Source of the DNA: Citrobacter sp. Cu233
GTDB lineage: Bacteria > Pseudomonadota > Gammaproteobacteria > Enterobacterales > Enterobacteriaceae
NCBI RefSeq assembly: GCF_030332225.1
Contig: NZ_JAOWIF010000031.1
Coordinates: 496,001-560,000 of the forward strand
Reading direction: 5' to 3'
DNA: 64,000 nt
The notes beneath the pieces are model-generated. The model saw nothing but the letters and a program-made list of their open reading frames with translations. It had not been told where the DNA came from and searched no databases. A program made the translations under genes and the position numbers. Numbering within the stretch: position 1 is the stretch's first letter; each line of letters begins with the position of its first letter. Of this stretch, positions 20,012 to 30,719 are shown piece by piece.

Positions 20012-20800
20012 ATGCAGCCTGACCTGCACAGCCGTGCCCTTGCGGCTCACACCTTACAGCAATTTAGAACGCTTTCCCCACTGACACACTGTATGACTAA
20101 TGACGTTGTGCAGAGTTTTACCGCCAATACGCTACTGGCTTTAGGGGCATCCCCCGCAATGGTGATTGAACCTGAAGAAGCCAGCCAGTTTGCTGCTATT
20201 GCCCAGGCGCTGCTCATTAATGTTGGGACACTGACCCAGACGCGAGCCACGGCAATGCGTGCCGCCGTTGAGCAGGCGCAGCAGGCGAAAACCCCCTGGA
20301 CGCTGGATCCTGTTGCCGTTGGCGCACTGGATTTTCGTCGTCGCTTTTGTCTGGACATACTTACGCTGCGCCCGGCTGCCATTCGTGGCAACGCGTCAGA
20401 AATACTCGCCCTGGCTGGGATGAACGCCGGTGGGCGCGGTGTGGATACCACCGATACAGCATTGGCTGCGATTCCGGCCGCACAAACACTGGCACGCGAG
20501 GTCGGAACCATTGTCGTTGTTACCGGAGAAGTGGATTACGTCACCGATGGTCAGCGGACAGTGGGTATTCATGGTGGCGACCCGCTGATGACGCGGGTAG
20601 TGGGGACCGGATGCGCACTGTCAGCGGTAGTTGCAGCCAGTTGCGCCCTGGAGGGGGACCGGTTGAACAATGTTGCTTCTGCCTGTAGCTGGATGAAGCA
20701 AGCCGGACAACGCGCCACTGAACAATCGACGGGACCGGGAAGCTTTATTCCGGCATTTCTTGATGCCCTCTATAATCTGAACCCCCAGGAGCACGCATGA
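20012..20800 (+). CDS. thiM: Hydroxyethylthiazole kinase
   Basis: Salvage enzyme (262 aa) that phosphorylates 4-methyl-5-hydroxyethylthiazole with ATP. Family motifs seen are [20 protein letters not shown] near the start, [23 protein letters not shown] and the catalytic [17 protein letters not shown] with its Cys. It is controlled by the TPP riboswitch and overlaps thiD by four bases (ATGA), so both salvage kinases are made together. Confidence 0.97.
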   Translation: MQPDLHSRALAAHTLQQFRTLSPLTHCMTNDVVQSFTANTLLALGASPAMVIEPEEASQFAAIAQALLINVGTLTQTRATAMRAAVEQAQQAKTPWTLDPVAVGALDFRRRFCLDILTLRPAAIRGNASEILALAGMNAGGRGVDTTDTALAAIPAAQTLAREVGTIVVVTGEVDYVTDGQRTVGIHGGDPLMTRVVGTGCALSAVVAASCALEGDRLNNVASACSWMKQAGQRATEQSTGPGSFIPAFLDALYNLNPQEHA

Positions 20801-21597
20801 AACGGATTAACGCCTTAACCATTGCTGGAACCGATCCGAGCGGTGGCGCAGGGATTCAGGCCGACTTAAAAACTTTTTCGGCACTCGGCGCTTATGGCTG
20901 TTCAGTAATCACGGCACTGGTGGCGCAAAATACGCGCGGAGTACAGTCGGTATACCGGATTGAACCCGATTTTGTGGCGGCGCAACTGGACTCGGTGTTC
21001 AGCGATGTGCGCATCGATACCACCAAAATCGGCATGCTGGCAGAAACCGATATTGTCGAAGCCGTTGCCGAACGTTTACAGCGTCACCGGGTACAAAACG
21101 TCGTACTGGATACGGTAATGCTGGCTAAAAGCGGCGATCCGCTGTTGTCTTCCTCTGCGGTTGAAACGCTGCGTACCCGTCTGTTACCGCAAGTGTCGAT
21201 TATTACCCCTAATCTGCCGGAGGCGGCGGCGTTGCTCGGGGCATCGCATGCCCGAACAGAGCAGGAAATGTTAGAACAGGGGCGGGCGCTGCGGGCGCTG
21301 GGCTGTGAGGCGGTATTAATGAAAGGGGGGCATCTGGATGATGAGCAAAGCCCTGACTGGCTCTTTACCCGTGATGGCGAACAGCGTTTCACCGCGCCAA
21401 GGGTAGTGACCAAAAATACGCACGGAACAGGTTGTACGCTGTCGGCGGCGCTGGCGGCACTGCGTCCACGTCATGTTAACTGGGCTGATACGGTACAGGA
21501 GGCTAAGTTGTGGCTCTCTGCGGCGCTGGCGCAGGCAGATACGCTGGAAGTGGGCGAGGGGATTGGTCCGGTGCATCATTTCCACGCGTGGTGGTGA
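20797..21597 (+). CDS. thiD: HMP / HMP-phosphate kinase
   Basis: Phosphorylates hydroxymethylpyrimidine twice, giving HMP-PP for thiamine phosphate synthesis. 266 aa, ribokinase-like fold. Seen: [20 protein letters not shown] at the N-terminus, [13 protein letters not shown], the anion-hole/catalytic [14 protein letters not shown] and a C-terminal [12 protein letters not shown]. It is the second gene of the TPP-controlled operon. Confidence 0.97.
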   Translation: MKRINALTIAGTDPSGGAGIQADLKTFSALGAYGCSVITALVAQNTRGVQSVYRIEPDFVAAQLDSVFSDVRIDTTKIGMLAETDIVEAVAERLQRHRVQNVVLDTVMLAKSGDPLLSSSAVETLRTRLLPQVSIITPNLPEAAALLGASHARTEQEMLEQGRALRALGCEAVLMKGGHLDDEQSPDWLFTRDGEQRFTAPRVVTKNTHGTGCTLSAALAALRPRHVNWADTVQEAKLWLSAALAQADTLEVGEGIGPVHHFHAWW

Positions 21598-21648
21598 TGA
21601 GCAGAAATGGTATACTGGCGACAGAAACGGCTGCCAGGAAAAAGATAA

Positions 21649-22395
21649 ATGGAACAAGCGCATACCCAGCTTATCGCGCAACTGAATGAACGTATTTCAG
21701 CGGCGGACAATACGCCGCTGTATATGAAATTCGCTCAAACGGTTAAGAACGCTGTGCGCAGTGGGATCCTGGAGCATGGTAATATCCTGCCGGGTGAGCG
21801 TGACCTCAGCCAGTTGACTGGCGTTTCACGTATTACGGTGCGGAAAGCGATGCAGGCGCTGGAAGAAGAGGGGGTGGTGACGCGTGCGCGTGGCTACGGG
21901 ACGCAAATCAATAACATCTTCGAGTATTCGCTCAAAGAAGCGCGCGGTTTTTCACAACAGGTGGTGTTGCGCGGTAAAAAGCCGGATACGCTATGGGTGA
22001 ATAAACGCGTGGTGCCCTGCCCGGAAGAGGTGGCTCAGCAGTTGGCTGTTGCTGTCGGCAGTGAGGTCTTCTTGCTGAAGCGCATTCGCTATGTTGATGA
22101 AGATGCTGTGTCTATTGAAGAATCATGGGTACCCGCCCATCTTATCCATGACGTGGATGCGATTGGCGTTTCACTGTACGACTATTTCCGCAGCCAGCAT
22201 ATCTTTCCACAGCGCACGCGCTCACGCGTCAGTGCGCGAATGCCGGACGCAGAGTTCCAGTCCCATATCCAGATGGACAGCAAAGTGCCGGTACTGGTGA
22301 TAAAGCAAGTAGCGCTTGATCAGCAGCAACGGCCTATTGAATACAGTATCAGTTACTGTCGAAGCGACCTATACGTCTTTGTGTGCGAGGAGTAA
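21649..22395 (+). CDS. yegW: GntR/HutC-family repressor YegW
   Basis: Transcription regulator (248 aa). The N-terminal winged helix has LPGERDLSQLTGVSRITVRK and QALEEEGVVTRARGYGT. The C-terminal UTRA ligand-binding domain includes LLKRIRYVDEDAVSIEESW and RSRVSARMPDAEFQ. The ligand and targets are unknown; it faces the yegTUV genes tail to tail, and its last 27 bases overlap the end of yegV, so it most likely senses a molecule handled by that pathway. Confidence 0.94.
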   Translation: MEQAHTQLIAQLNERISAADNTPLYMKFAQTVKNAVRSGILEHGNILPGERDLSQLTGVSRITVRKAMQALEEEGVVTRARGYGTQINNIFEYSLKEARGFSQQVVLRGKKPDTLWVNKRVVPCPEEVAQQLAVAVGSEVFLLKRIRYVDEDAVSIEESWVPAHLIHDVDAIGVSLYDYFRSQHIFPQRTRSRVSARMPDAEFQSHIQMDSKVPVLVIKQVALDQQQRPIEYSISYCRSDLYVFVCEE

Positions 22396-23334
22396 CGCCT
22401 CGCGTGAGGGGGCGCAGTCGCCACCGCGGTGACCCACCACCCAGGATGCTACCGCATTGCCGAGCAGGACGGCATCGCCCAGCGACCAGCCCGATGCCAG
22501 ACCAGCCAGCATGCCGCCTGCGTGACTGTCTCCCGCACCGATGGTATCAACGACGGTGGTCGGAAAGGCGGGCACGCAACCGGATGTGTGCTCAGTAAAA
22601 TACCATGCCCCATCTTTATCGTGACGCACCACCACGGGTGTGGCAAAGCGCTTCAGCCATGCGGCCCCAAAACCCTCTATGTCGTGACTTAATGCGAATC
22701 GCCCGGCTGCAATGGCGGCCTCCTGCCGGTTTAGTGACACCAACGGGCGGCAGGCCATGATCCGCGTCATCAGGACATCGGGAATATCACCAATTCGCGG
22801 GCCAAAATCGATGAAGGGGGTAGCCGTCGTAAGACTCTCCAGCCACTGCACCAGCAATTCACCGCATGGTGAGGCCAACTGGTAGCCGGAAAGGTAGACG
22901 TAACTCTCGTGGGGGATAGTCAGCTGTGCCAGCCAGTCAGCATTCCACTGATTTTCGACGCCGCTAAAGGACATAAATGTGCGTTCACCGTCCGGCTCTA
23001 CCAATGCCAGACACCAGCCGTTATCGCCCTCGGCATTGTCGATCAGGCTGTGCAATCCTTCTTTCGCCATACGGTTGCGGATAATATCGGCCCACACGCC
23101 CTGACCCAGCGGTAAGGCATTACTGGCCTCAATGCCCAGACGTTTTAGGGCGACGGCAATGTTGAGTGCACAACCGCCCACGTTCACGCCCTGTTGCTTA
23201 AGCTCAATATCACAGCCGCGCCAGGGAAGAGCATACGCATCGGCAATCACATCAATAACCGCCGCACCGACTACCGTTACCGGTCGCTGGCTGTGCAACT
23301 GTGGGAGAAGCGTTTGCAGACGCGTAGCACTCAT
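22369..23334 (-). CDS. yegV: PfkB-family sugar/nucleoside kinase YegV
   Basis: Ribokinase-like kinase (321 aa). The first PfkB signature is seen in GGCALNIAVALKRLG (near residue 50) and the catalytic signature with the base Asp in DTIGAGDSHAGGMLAGLASG (near residue 265). The substrate is not established; relatives act on ribose, pseudouridine and other nucleosides. It is the last gene of yegT-yegU-yegV, with ATGA overlaps, and overlaps the convergent yegW by 27 bases. Confidence 0.94.
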   Translation of the reverse strand: MSATRLQTLLPQLHSQRPVTVVGAAVIDVIADAYALPWRGCDIELKQQGVNVGGCALNIAVALKRLGIEASNALPLGQGVWADIIRNRMAKEGLHSLIDNAEGDNGWCLALVEPDGERTFMSFSGVENQWNADWLAQLTIPHESYVYLSGYQLASPCGELLVQWLESLTTATPFIDFGPRIGDIPDVLMTRIMACRPLVSLNRQEAAIAAGRFALSHDIEGFGAAWLKRFATPVVVRHDKDGAWYFTEHTSGCVPAFPTTVVDTIGAGDSHAGGMLAGLASGWSLGDAVLLGNAVASWVVGHRGGDCAPSREALLLAHKDV

Positions 23335-24335
23335 AGCGCCTCCCGTTGCTCGCGCAGCCGCGCTAGCGCACTGGCATAGCGGGTGAAATCGAGCTTATTC
23401 ACCGCATCCAGTTCCTGTTTTAACGTCGGACTAATCGCGCTTACGCCGTGTAGTGCCCCACAAATAGCGGTTGCCATTGCCCCGATGGTGTCAGTGTCGC
23501 CGCCGAGATTCGCACACAGTACGGCACAGCGGTTAGGATCGGTTTGTGCCAGTTCGACCATCGCGATGGCGCAGGGCACGGATTCAATGGTGCTGGTCCC
23601 GGCGCCAATCACCTGATACAGCTGCTCGCTGGCAGATTCCGCACCGTTGGCCTCGCGAACGATTTTCAATGCCAGTTCGAGGCGGGCTGCAAGCGATGCG
23701 CTAAACGTAGTGATCCGTTTTTGCTGAGCGTGGAGAGCAATCGCGGGAAGTGCCCCGGCAATCTCAGACCATGTTCTTCCGTCGATAGCACGAGATACCG
23801 CCCAGGCGATGACCACCGCGCCCGCAATAGCTAAATCCGACTTATGTGTCGGGCTGGAGGCCAGCGCGATGTCGTCAATAAACGCATCAAGATTGCCTGT
23901 CGGTAGTAGACATCCCAACGGCGACACACGCATAGCTGCCCCATTGGTGACACCGTTGTTTTCCAGCTCAGCGACAGGTTTGCCGTCGCGAATGGCGTTG
24001 AGCGCAATCTTCGACGTGGGGCCGAGTACGTTTTTATTGAAGGCGTCAAAATTTTCCGCCCAGGCCAGGATATTGCGCCCAATGACGTCTGGCACTATTT
24101 CCCCGTCGCATTCCAGCAGGGCGTCCGCCAGGCACAGCGCCATGGAGGTGTCATCAGTGAACTCTGCCTGATTAAAATAACATGCTGCATTATTTTCGCC
24201 TGGGCCCGGTAAAAAGCGGTCGATCCAACCAAAGTGTGCCTTTACACGGGTTCTCGGCCACAGTTCCGACGGCATACCCATCGCATCCCCTAACGCCTGC
24301 CCATAAAGAGCACCGAGAATACGTTCTGCTTTCAT
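23331..24335 (-). CDS. yegU: ADP-ribosylglycohydrolase-fold protein YegU
   Basis: ADP-ribosyl-hydrolase (DraG/ARH) family, 334 aa. Both dinuclear-metal patches are present: GDAMGMPSELW and DDTSMALCLADALL near the N-terminus, and GGDTDTIGAMATAICGALHG near residue 280. The family removes ADP-ribose or related N-glycosidic groups; the true substrate here is unknown. Overlaps of four bases with both yegT and yegV show a tight operon with a transporter and a kinase. Confidence 0.93.
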   Translation of the reverse strand: MKAERILGALYGQALGDAMGMPSELWPRTRVKAHFGWIDRFLPGPGENNAACYFNQAEFTDDTSMALCLADALLECDGEIVPDVIGRNILAWAENFDAFNKNVLGPTSKIALNAIRDGKPVAELENNGVTNGAAMRVSPLGCLLPTGNLDAFIDDIALASSPTHKSDLAIAGAVVIAWAVSRAIDGRTWSEIAGALPAIALHAQQKRITTFSASLAARLELALKIVREANGAESASEQLYQVIGAGTSTIESVPCAIAMVELAQTDPNRCAVLCANLGGDTDTIGAMATAICGALHGVSAISPTLKQELDAVNKLDFTRYASALARLREQREAL

Positions 24336-25609
24336 TTAACTTCCCCTTGTTGCAATGCGATATCGCGGTCGTCCACCTTAATGGCGGTGATTTCTTTGTC
24401 TGACTCGCGAAAGAAAATCATAAACAGCACGGCGATAACGGCGATCATGATCGCGCCAAATCCCCACATGCCAGCCCAGTTAAAGGTGAGGCCATCAACC
24501 GGCTCTTTATAAGCAAACATTTTTTCCATCATCACCCCACCCAGGCGGTAACCGAGCAGGCTGCCGAATCCCTGACAGCAGAGAGTGATTAACCCCTGCG
24601 CAGCGGTGCGCATGTGCACTGGCGCTTTTTTATCGACATAGATGTATGCCGTAACGTAGTAGAAGTCGTAGCTAACGCCATGCAGCAGAATGCCGAGAAA
24701 TAACAGGGCGTAGGTGAAATATTCTTCCGCGCCACCGTAAACAAAAAATCCGTAGCGGATCGCTGCAGTAATAAGACCAAGCAATAATACCTTTTTAATG
24801 CCAAAGCGTTTGGTGAAGAACGGCAGCGCCAGCATGAAGAAAATTTCAGAGAACTGGCCCAACGTCATCCAGCCGGTCGCATTTTTCATCCCAACTTCTG
24901 TCAGGTACCCGTTGGCGAAGATGTAGTAAAACGCCAGCGGCATGGCAAACAGAAAAGAGCAGAAGAAAAAGACCAGGAAGTTCTTATCACGCAGCAGGAT
25001 CAGTGCATCCAGACCTAACATGACTTTGACATCCATCTTGCCGGTACTTTTCGGCGGCGTATCCGGTAAAAAGAAAGCGAAGATACCCAGTAATGCGGAA
25101 CTTGCGGCTGTAATGAGCAGCGGAATGTTGGTTGGTGAAATGTCGTTATAGCCGAGCATTTGCGGTAAGAACCCACAAGCCAGGCCGGATGCAATCCAGC
25201 CGATCGTTCCCATTACGCGAATGCGCGGAAAATCACGTTCGACATCCGGGACGTTGGCGAAGGCGATACTGTTGGTTAGTGCAATTGTCGGCATATAGGT
25301 GAGTGAATACGCCAGCAATAGCGGAAAGAATCCGCCGAACGTCGTCTGTTGCGCTGCAAAATACATCAAAATTGCGCCGACAAACATCAGCACTGCCAGT
25401 ACTTTTTGCGCAGAGAAAAAGCGGTCAGTGATCGAACCGACGAAGATAGGGGAGAGGATCGCGGCAATAGCGGTACAGGCATAAGACCAGCCAATTTCAC
25501 CGGCAGTAAAGCCGCTTTTACTCAGCCAGAGCCAAAGCGGTACAAACCAGGCGCCCCAGATAAACCACTCCACAAACATCATGAACGACAGCTTAACTGT
25601 AGTTTTCAT
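24332..25609 (-). CDS. yegT: Nucleoside transporter, MFS family
   Basis: Twelve-helix inner-membrane transporter (425 aa) of the nucleoside:H+ symporter family (related to NupG and XapB). Seen: MMFVEWFIWGAWFVPLWLW in helix 1, FANVPDVERDFPRIRVMGTI in the middle and VDKKAPVHMRTAAQGLITL. I chose the start MKTTVKLSF at 25609, which gives the E. coli length. It is the first gene of yegTUV. The permeant is probably a nucleoside but is not proved. Confidence 0.93.
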   Translation of the reverse strand: MKTTVKLSFMMFVEWFIWGAWFVPLWLWLSKSGFTAGEIGWSYACTAIAAILSPIFVGSITDRFFSAQKVLAVLMFVGAILMYFAAQQTTFGGFFPLLLAYSLTYMPTIALTNSIAFANVPDVERDFPRIRVMGTIGWIASGLACGFLPQMLGYNDISPTNIPLLITAASSALLGIFAFFLPDTPPKSTGKMDVKVMLGLDALILLRDKNFLVFFFCSFLFAMPLAFYYIFANGYLTEVGMKNATGWMTLGQFSEIFFMLALPFFTKRFGIKKVLLLGLITAAIRYGFFVYGGAEEYFTYALLFLGILLHGVSYDFYYVTAYIYVDKKAPVHMRTAAQGLITLCCQGFGSLLGYRLGGVMMEKMFAYKEPVDGLTFNWAGMWGFGAIMIAVIAVLFMIFFRESDKEITAIKVDDRDIALQQGEVK

Positions 25610-25716
25610 CTTTAAATCCTTCATGACAGGTAAGGTACGGCTGGATAGTACCATTATGTAATACCTTTAAAATACCTTTGTGGTCTAAGTTTGACCGCTG
25701 TATCATTTTTTGATGC

Positions 25717-25730
25717 CTGAATCGAGCCAG
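25717..25730. promoter_or_regulatory. Candidate Cra (FruR) operator before fbaB
   Basis: CTGAATCGAGCCAG matches 12 of 14 positions of the palindromic Cra core CTGAATCGATTCAG. It lies between divergent yegT and fbaB. In E. coli fbaB is listed as a Cra target. Confidence 0.5.
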
Positions 25731-25861
25731 CGGAAATCGCTGAAAAGTGCGCTAAAGATGGAAAAAATACGCAGTCAGTACCAGGCTTATTGCTGCCCGC
25801 CACCAGGCGGGTCAGGACAATCCACTTCCGATATCAAATCGGAACTTACGGGAGCATAGCT

Positions 25862-26914
25862 ATGACTGATATTGCGCAGTTGCTTGGCAAAGATGCCGAC
25901 AACCTTTTACAGCATCGTTGTATGACCATTCCTTCTGACCAACTTTACCTGCCAGGACATGATTACGTCGACCGCGTGATGGTTGACAATAACCGTCCAC
26001 CCGCCGTGCTGCGTAATATGCAGATGCTGTACAACACCGGACGGCTCGCCGGGACCGGTTATTTGTCGATTCTGCCTGTAGACCAGGGTGTGGAACATTC
26101 TGCTGGGGCATCGTTTGCCGCAAACCCACTGTATTTTGATCCCAAAAATATTGTTGAGCTGGCGATTGAAGCTGGCTGCAACTGCGTCGCGTCAACCTAT
26201 GGCGTGCTGGCGTCTGTTTCCCGCCGTTATGCGCATCGCATTCCATTCCTTGTGAAAATTAACCATAACGAAACGCTCAGCTATCCGAATACCTTTGACC
26301 AGACGCTGTATGCCAGCGTGGAGCAAGCGTTCAATATGGGCGCGGTCGCGGTGGGGGCAACCATTTATTTCGGCTCAGAAGAGTCGCGCCGCCAGATTGA
26401 AGAGATCTCTGCGGCCTTTGAGCGAGCCCATGAGCTGGGCATGGTAACGGTACTGTGGGCCTATTTGCGCAACTCTGCGTTTAAGAAAGACGGTGTGGAT
26501 TATCATGTTTCGGCTGATTTGACCGGGCAGGCAAACCATCTGGCGGCGACTATCGGCGCGGATATCGTTAAACAGAAAATGGCGGAGAATAACGGCGGGT
26601 ATAAAGCGGTTAACTTCGGCTATACGGACGATCGTGTCTATAGCAAGCTAACCAGTGATAACCCGATTGACCTGGTGCGTTATCAACTGGCGAACTGCTA
26701 TATGGGACGCGCCGGACTCATTAACTCCGGTGGTGCGGCCGGTGGAGAAACCGATCTCAGCGATGCGGTGCGTACTGCGGTGATTAATAAACGCGCCGGT
26801 GGTATGGGGTTAATTCTTGGACGTAAAGCGTTCAAGAAAACCATGGCTGACGGCGTGAAGCTGATTAATGCCGTCCAGGATGTTTATCTGGATAACAAAG
26901 TCACGATTGCCTGA
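25862..26914 (+). CDS. fbaB: Fructose-bisphosphate aldolase class I
   Basis: DhnA/FbaB-type class I aldolase, 350 aa, interconverting fructose-1,6-bisphosphate with dihydroxyacetone phosphate and glyceraldehyde-3-phosphate, mainly under gluconeogenic conditions. Seen: [33 protein letters not shown], the Schiff-base Lys in [13 protein letters not shown] and [15 protein letters not shown] near the phosphate site. ATG 25862 has GGGAG in front and gives the E. coli length. It is divergent from yegT. Confidence 0.97.
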   Translation: MTDIAQLLGKDADNLLQHRCMTIPSDQLYLPGHDYVDRVMVDNNRPPAVLRNMQMLYNTGRLAGTGYLSILPVDQGVEHSAGASFAANPLYFDPKNIVELAIEAGCNCVASTYGVLASVSRRYAHRIPFLVKINHNETLSYPNTFDQTLYASVEQAFNMGAVAVGATIYFGSEESRRQIEEISAAFERAHELGMVTVLWAYLRNSAFKKDGVDYHVSADLTGQANHLAATIGADIVKQKMAENNGGYKAVNFGYTDDRVYSKLTSDNPIDLVRYQLANCYMGRAGLINSGGAAGGETDLSDAVRTAVINKRAGGMGLILGRKAFKKTMADGVKLINAVQDVYLDNKVTIA

Positions 26915-26935
26915 TGTCAGTAGAGTACCGTCGGA

Positions 26936-27835
26936 TTATCGCAATAATGGGCAACCCGGCGGTAGCCTGCAGCGTAGGGCTGCAGGCAGGATTTCAACAT
27001 GAAACTCTTGCCCGCTGAGCGGTTCACCATCCAGATTGAAGGTGATTTCATGTGGCGCACGGATATCAAACCATGATGATGCGCCATCAATGATATTCGG
27101 ATTGTCTTCGGACTGAGTTATCGCCGACAGCAGTGCCGGAATCAGCTCCTCACCGGTAAAGATTCGCAGTTGCAGCAGACCGTCATTAATGAGCGCTGTC
27201 GGGCAAAGTTGCTGTCCGCCACCGGCCTGACGCCCGTTGCCAATGCCAATCACCAGCGCATCCCCCTGCCAGTGAAAGTTTTCGCCGCGAATTTCACAAC
27301 TGTCTGGCTTCAGCGTATCCATGCGCATTAATCCGTGAATAAAATACGACACACCGCCCAGTGCGGCTTTGAGTTTCTCCGGTGTTTCGCTGGTGATCCG
27401 CGTACCGAACCCCCCGGTCGCCATATTGATAAAGCAGGTTTTATCGTTGACCTGCACCATATCAATCTCTACCGAGTTCCCGGCAATAGCCATCTTTAAT
27501 GCCTTGTCCAGCGCTTCAGGAATGCCAACGCTGGTAGCAAAATCATTTGCCGTTCCCAATGGCAAAATCCCGAGTGCGGGAACATTCTCCCCCTGGCAGT
27601 GGATCAGCGCTGTGGATACTTCGTTAATGGTACCGTCACCACCGCCGGCAATTACCGTTGCCACGCCCAACCGGAGCGCTTCATCAACGTAACGTTGCGC
27701 GTCGCCTTTTTCCCAGGTAACGCGAACATGGATTTCGACACTCTCGTTGCGCAGTTGAGTAATAGCGTCACGCAGGGGAAGGTTATCAGCACTTTTCCCA
27801 TTCAGGATCAGTAAGCTGGCCGGGAATGCTATCAT
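26936..27835 (-). CDS. yegS: Diacylglycerol-kinase-type lipid kinase YegS
   Basis: Lipid kinase (299 aa) of the DAGK-catalytic family; E. coli YegS phosphorylates phosphatidylglycerol in vitro. Seen: the nucleotide motif [18 protein letters not shown] near residue 60, [14 protein letters not shown], and the second-domain [18 protein letters not shown]. It is convergent with fbaB, with 21 bases between. It is the last gene of the E. coli 47-min-type block; the next locus (tRNA-Ser) belongs to the 23-min block. Confidence 0.96.
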   Translation of the reverse strand: MIAFPASLLILNGKSADNLPLRDAITQLRNESVEIHVRVTWEKGDAQRYVDEALRLGVATVIAGGGDGTINEVSTALIHCQGENVPALGILPLGTANDFATSVGIPEALDKALKMAIAGNSVEIDMVQVNDKTCFINMATGGFGTRITSETPEKLKAALGGVSYFIHGLMRMDTLKPDSCEIRGENFHWQGDALVIGIGNGRQAGGGQQLCPTALINDGLLQLRIFTGEELIPALLSAITQSEDNPNIIDGASSWFDIRAPHEITFNLDGEPLSGQEFHVEILPAALRCRLPPGCPLLR

Positions 27836-27965
27836 CCTGTTGCCTCACTTTTATCGTTTTAACTAGTGTATGTCAGGAATGCGTTTATGGCGTAGGAACT
27901 GACTGAAAGCGAAGACCTATCGACGGGTTCTGCAGGAGGTTGATAGTCTGTGTGGGGTAGAGGCG

Positions 27966-27991
27966 AAAAAAGCCCGTACTTCCGTACGAGC
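27966..27991 (-). terminator. Terminator of the tRNA-Ser gene
   Basis: On the minus strand GCTCGTAC-GGAA-GTACGGGC forms an eight-base stem with one mismatch, followed by six T. It lies 13 bases after the tRNA 3' end. Confidence 0.85.
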
Positions 27992-28004
27992 TCTCTCTTA
28001 AATA

Positions 28005-28092
28005 TGGCGGTGAGGGGGGGATTCGAACCCCCGATACGTTGCCGTATACACACTTTCCAGGCGTGCTCCTTCAGCCACTCGGACACCTCACC
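28005..28092 (-). tRNA. serX: tRNA-Ser, anticodon GGA
   Basis: 88 bases, class II tRNA with long variable arm. The minus strand begins GGTGAGGTGTCCGAGTGGC, has anticodon loop CTGGAAA (GGA at 28056-28058), T-loop GGTTCGAATCC and encoded CCA end. The acceptor arms GGTGAGG/CCTCACC pair. It matches the E. coli serW/serX type and, by its neighbour ghrA, corresponds to serX. No integrase or att duplicate is seen beside it. Confidence 0.97.
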
Positions 28093-28328
28093 ATATTGTT
28101 GTTCCTGTACTGCTGGAACGGGCGCTAATGTAGGGGAAATACCGCCCCGGCGTCAATCTACTTTTTCAAAAAAACGTGCATTTACACAAACTTCAAGCAA
28201 CGTGGAGCTTAAATGAGCGGGAATTGTTTTTTTTGCCAGCACCCTAAAATTTGCTAATCTGATATTCCCTCGGAAAATGATGATAATAAGTGCGAGAACG
28301 TTCCGCATAACAATGTTCAGGAGACAAT

Positions 28329-29267
28329 ATGGAAATAATTTTCTATCACCCTACATTTGATACGGCCTGGTGGCTAAAGGCGCTGGCGAAAGCAATCCCT
28401 GGTGCTAACGTTCGCGAGTGGAAAGCGGGTGATAACGCCCATGCCGACTATGCGCTGGTCTGGCATCCGCCGGTTGAAATGCTGGCAGGACGAAAATTGA
28501 AAGCCGTCTTTGCATTGGGAGCCGGAGTGGACTCCATCCTCAGTAAGCTAAAAGCACACCCGGAGATGCTGGATACCTCGATTCCACTTTTCCGTCTGGA
28601 AGATACCGGTATGGGTCTGCAAATGCAGGAGTATGCGGTGAGTCAGGTGTTGCACTGGTTCCGCCGCTTTGATGACTATCAGGCATTAAAATCCCAGGCG
28701 AAGTGGCAGCCGTTGCAAGAGTATACCCGTGATGAATTTACCATCGGTATCATGGGCGCTGGTGTATTAGGGGCTAAAGTGGCAGAGAGCCTGCAGGCAT
28801 GGGGATTCCCGTTACGCTGTTGGAGCCGTACCCGTAAATCCTGGCCTGGTGTGGAAAGTTTTGCGGGCACCGAAGAGTTGAGTGCGTTTTTAAGCCAGAC
28901 GCGTGTGCTGATTAATCTTCTGCCCAATACGGCAGAAACGGTAGGCATTATTAATGCCGGGCTGTTGAATCAGTTACAGGATGGAGCCTATGTGCTTAAC
29001 CTGGCGCGTGGCGTACATCTCAATGAAGACGATCTTCTGGCATCGTTGAATAGCGGAAAACTGAAAGGTGCGATGCTGGATGTCTATAGTCGGGAACCGC
29101 TACCGGAAGACAGCCCATTGTGGAAACACTCGCGTGTGGCGATGACGCCGCACATTGCAGCGGTAACGCGCCCGGCGGAAGCGGTGGATTATATCTCTCG
29201 TACAATCCTGAACCTGGAAAGTGGCAAAGCTGTTACCGGTCAGGTCGATCGCGTTCGGGGCTATTGA
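28329..29267 (+). CDS. ghrA: Glyoxylate/hydroxypyruvate reductase A
   Basis: Cytoplasmic NADPH-dependent 2-hydroxyacid dehydrogenase (312 aa) reducing glyoxylate to glycolate and hydroxypyruvate to glycerate. Seen: the dinucleotide motif [14 protein letters not shown] near residue 140, the catalytic Arg region [15 protein letters not shown], Glu in [13 protein letters not shown], and the catalytic His in [15 protein letters not shown] precedes the ATG. It is monocistronic, or reads on towards ycdX through a weak terminator. Confidence 0.97.
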   Translation: MEIIFYHPTFDTAWWLKALAKAIPGANVREWKAGDNAHADYALVWHPPVEMLAGRKLKAVFALGAGVDSILSKLKAHPEMLDTSIPLFRLEDTGMGLQMQEYAVSQVLHWFRRFDDYQALKSQAKWQPLQEYTRDEFTIGIMGAGVLGAKVAESLQAWGFPLRCWSRTRKSWPGVESFAGTEELSAFLSQTRVLINLLPNTAETVGIINAGLLNQLQDGAYVLNLARGVHLNEDDLLASLNSGKLKGAMLDVYSREPLPEDSPLWKHSRVAMTPHIAAVTRPAEAVDYISRTILNLESGKAVTGQVDRVRGY

Positions 29268-29277
29268 TATCAATATC

Positions 29278-29298
29278 AACCCGGCCAGCGCCGGGTTT
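29278..29298 (+). terminator. Weak terminator after ghrA
   Basis: Stem AACCCGG / CCGGGTT around CCAGCG, followed by only TTTCG. Probably a partial stop or mRNA-end hairpin. Confidence 0.5.
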
Positions 29299-29305
29299 CG
29301 ACTAA

Positions 29306-30121
<816 letters not shown>

Positions 30122-30144
30122 TTGTTACTTACTGGAATATATCA

Positions 30145-30699
30145 ATGAACGAGTTTTCTATCCTGTGCCGTGTACTGGGCTCGCTGTTTTACCGCCAACC
30201 GCAGGACCCTTTACTGGTTCCCCTGTTTACCCTGATTAGCGAAGGTAAACTGTCTGCTAACTGGCCACTGGAACAGGATGAGCTGTTGGCCCGTTTGCAG
30301 AAAAGCTGTGATATGCCTCAGCTTGCTGCAGATTACAACGCTCTGTTTGTCGGGAAAGAGTGTTCAGTGCCGCCTTATCGTAGCGCCTGGGTAGAAGGGG
30401 CGAAGGAAGCGGACGTTCGAGCATTCCTGTCAGCACGTGGAATGCCGCTGGCGGATACACCAGCCGATCATATTGGTACCTTGTTGCTGGCGGCATCCTG
30501 GCTTGAAGACCAGTCCGCAGAAGATGAGAGCGAAGCGCTGGAAACCCTGTTTGTTGACTACCTGCTTCCCTGGTGCGACACGTTTCTGGGTAAAGTTGAG
30601 GCGCATGCGAATACCGCTTTCTGGCGAACTATGGCACCGCTGACGCGCGATGCCATTAGCGCAATGTGGGACGAATTGCAGGAAGATACAGACGAATAA
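30145..30699 (+). CDS. ycdY: TorD/DmsD-family chaperone YcdY
   Basis: All-helical redox-enzyme-maturation-type chaperone (184 aa), reported in E. coli to stimulate YcdX. Seen: FSILCRVLGSLFYRQPQD at the start and the family patch DYNALFVGKECSVPPYRSAW, plus LPWCDTFLGKVE. It lies 23 bases after ycdX, so it is co-transcribed. Confidence 0.95.
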   Translation: MNEFSILCRVLGSLFYRQPQDPLLVPLFTLISEGKLSANWPLEQDELLARLQKSCDMPQLAADYNALFVGKECSVPPYRSAWVEGAKEADVRAFLSARGMPLADTPADHIGTLLLAASWLEDQSAEDESEALETLFVDYLLPWCDTFLGKVEAHANTAFWRTMAPLTRDAISAMWDELQEDTDE

Positions 30700-30719
30700 A
30701 TGTGATCTAAATCACTATA
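30698..30719. promoter_or_regulatory. CRP/FNR-type operator before ycdZ
   Basis: TGTGATCTAAATCACT has the CRP half sites TGTGA and TCACT with the standard six-base spacer, and also reads as GTGAT-N4-ATCAC, which is close to an FNR site. It lies about 90 bases before ycdZ. Confidence 0.5.

Noticed and set aside
27859-28086. Reading frame running through the tRNA-Ser gene
   Set aside because: It includes the tRNA itself and has no family resemblance; a chance frame.
28005-28092. tRNA-Ser as attachment site of an integrated island
   Set aside because: No integrase, no duplicated tRNA 3' end and ordinary backbone genes on both sides.
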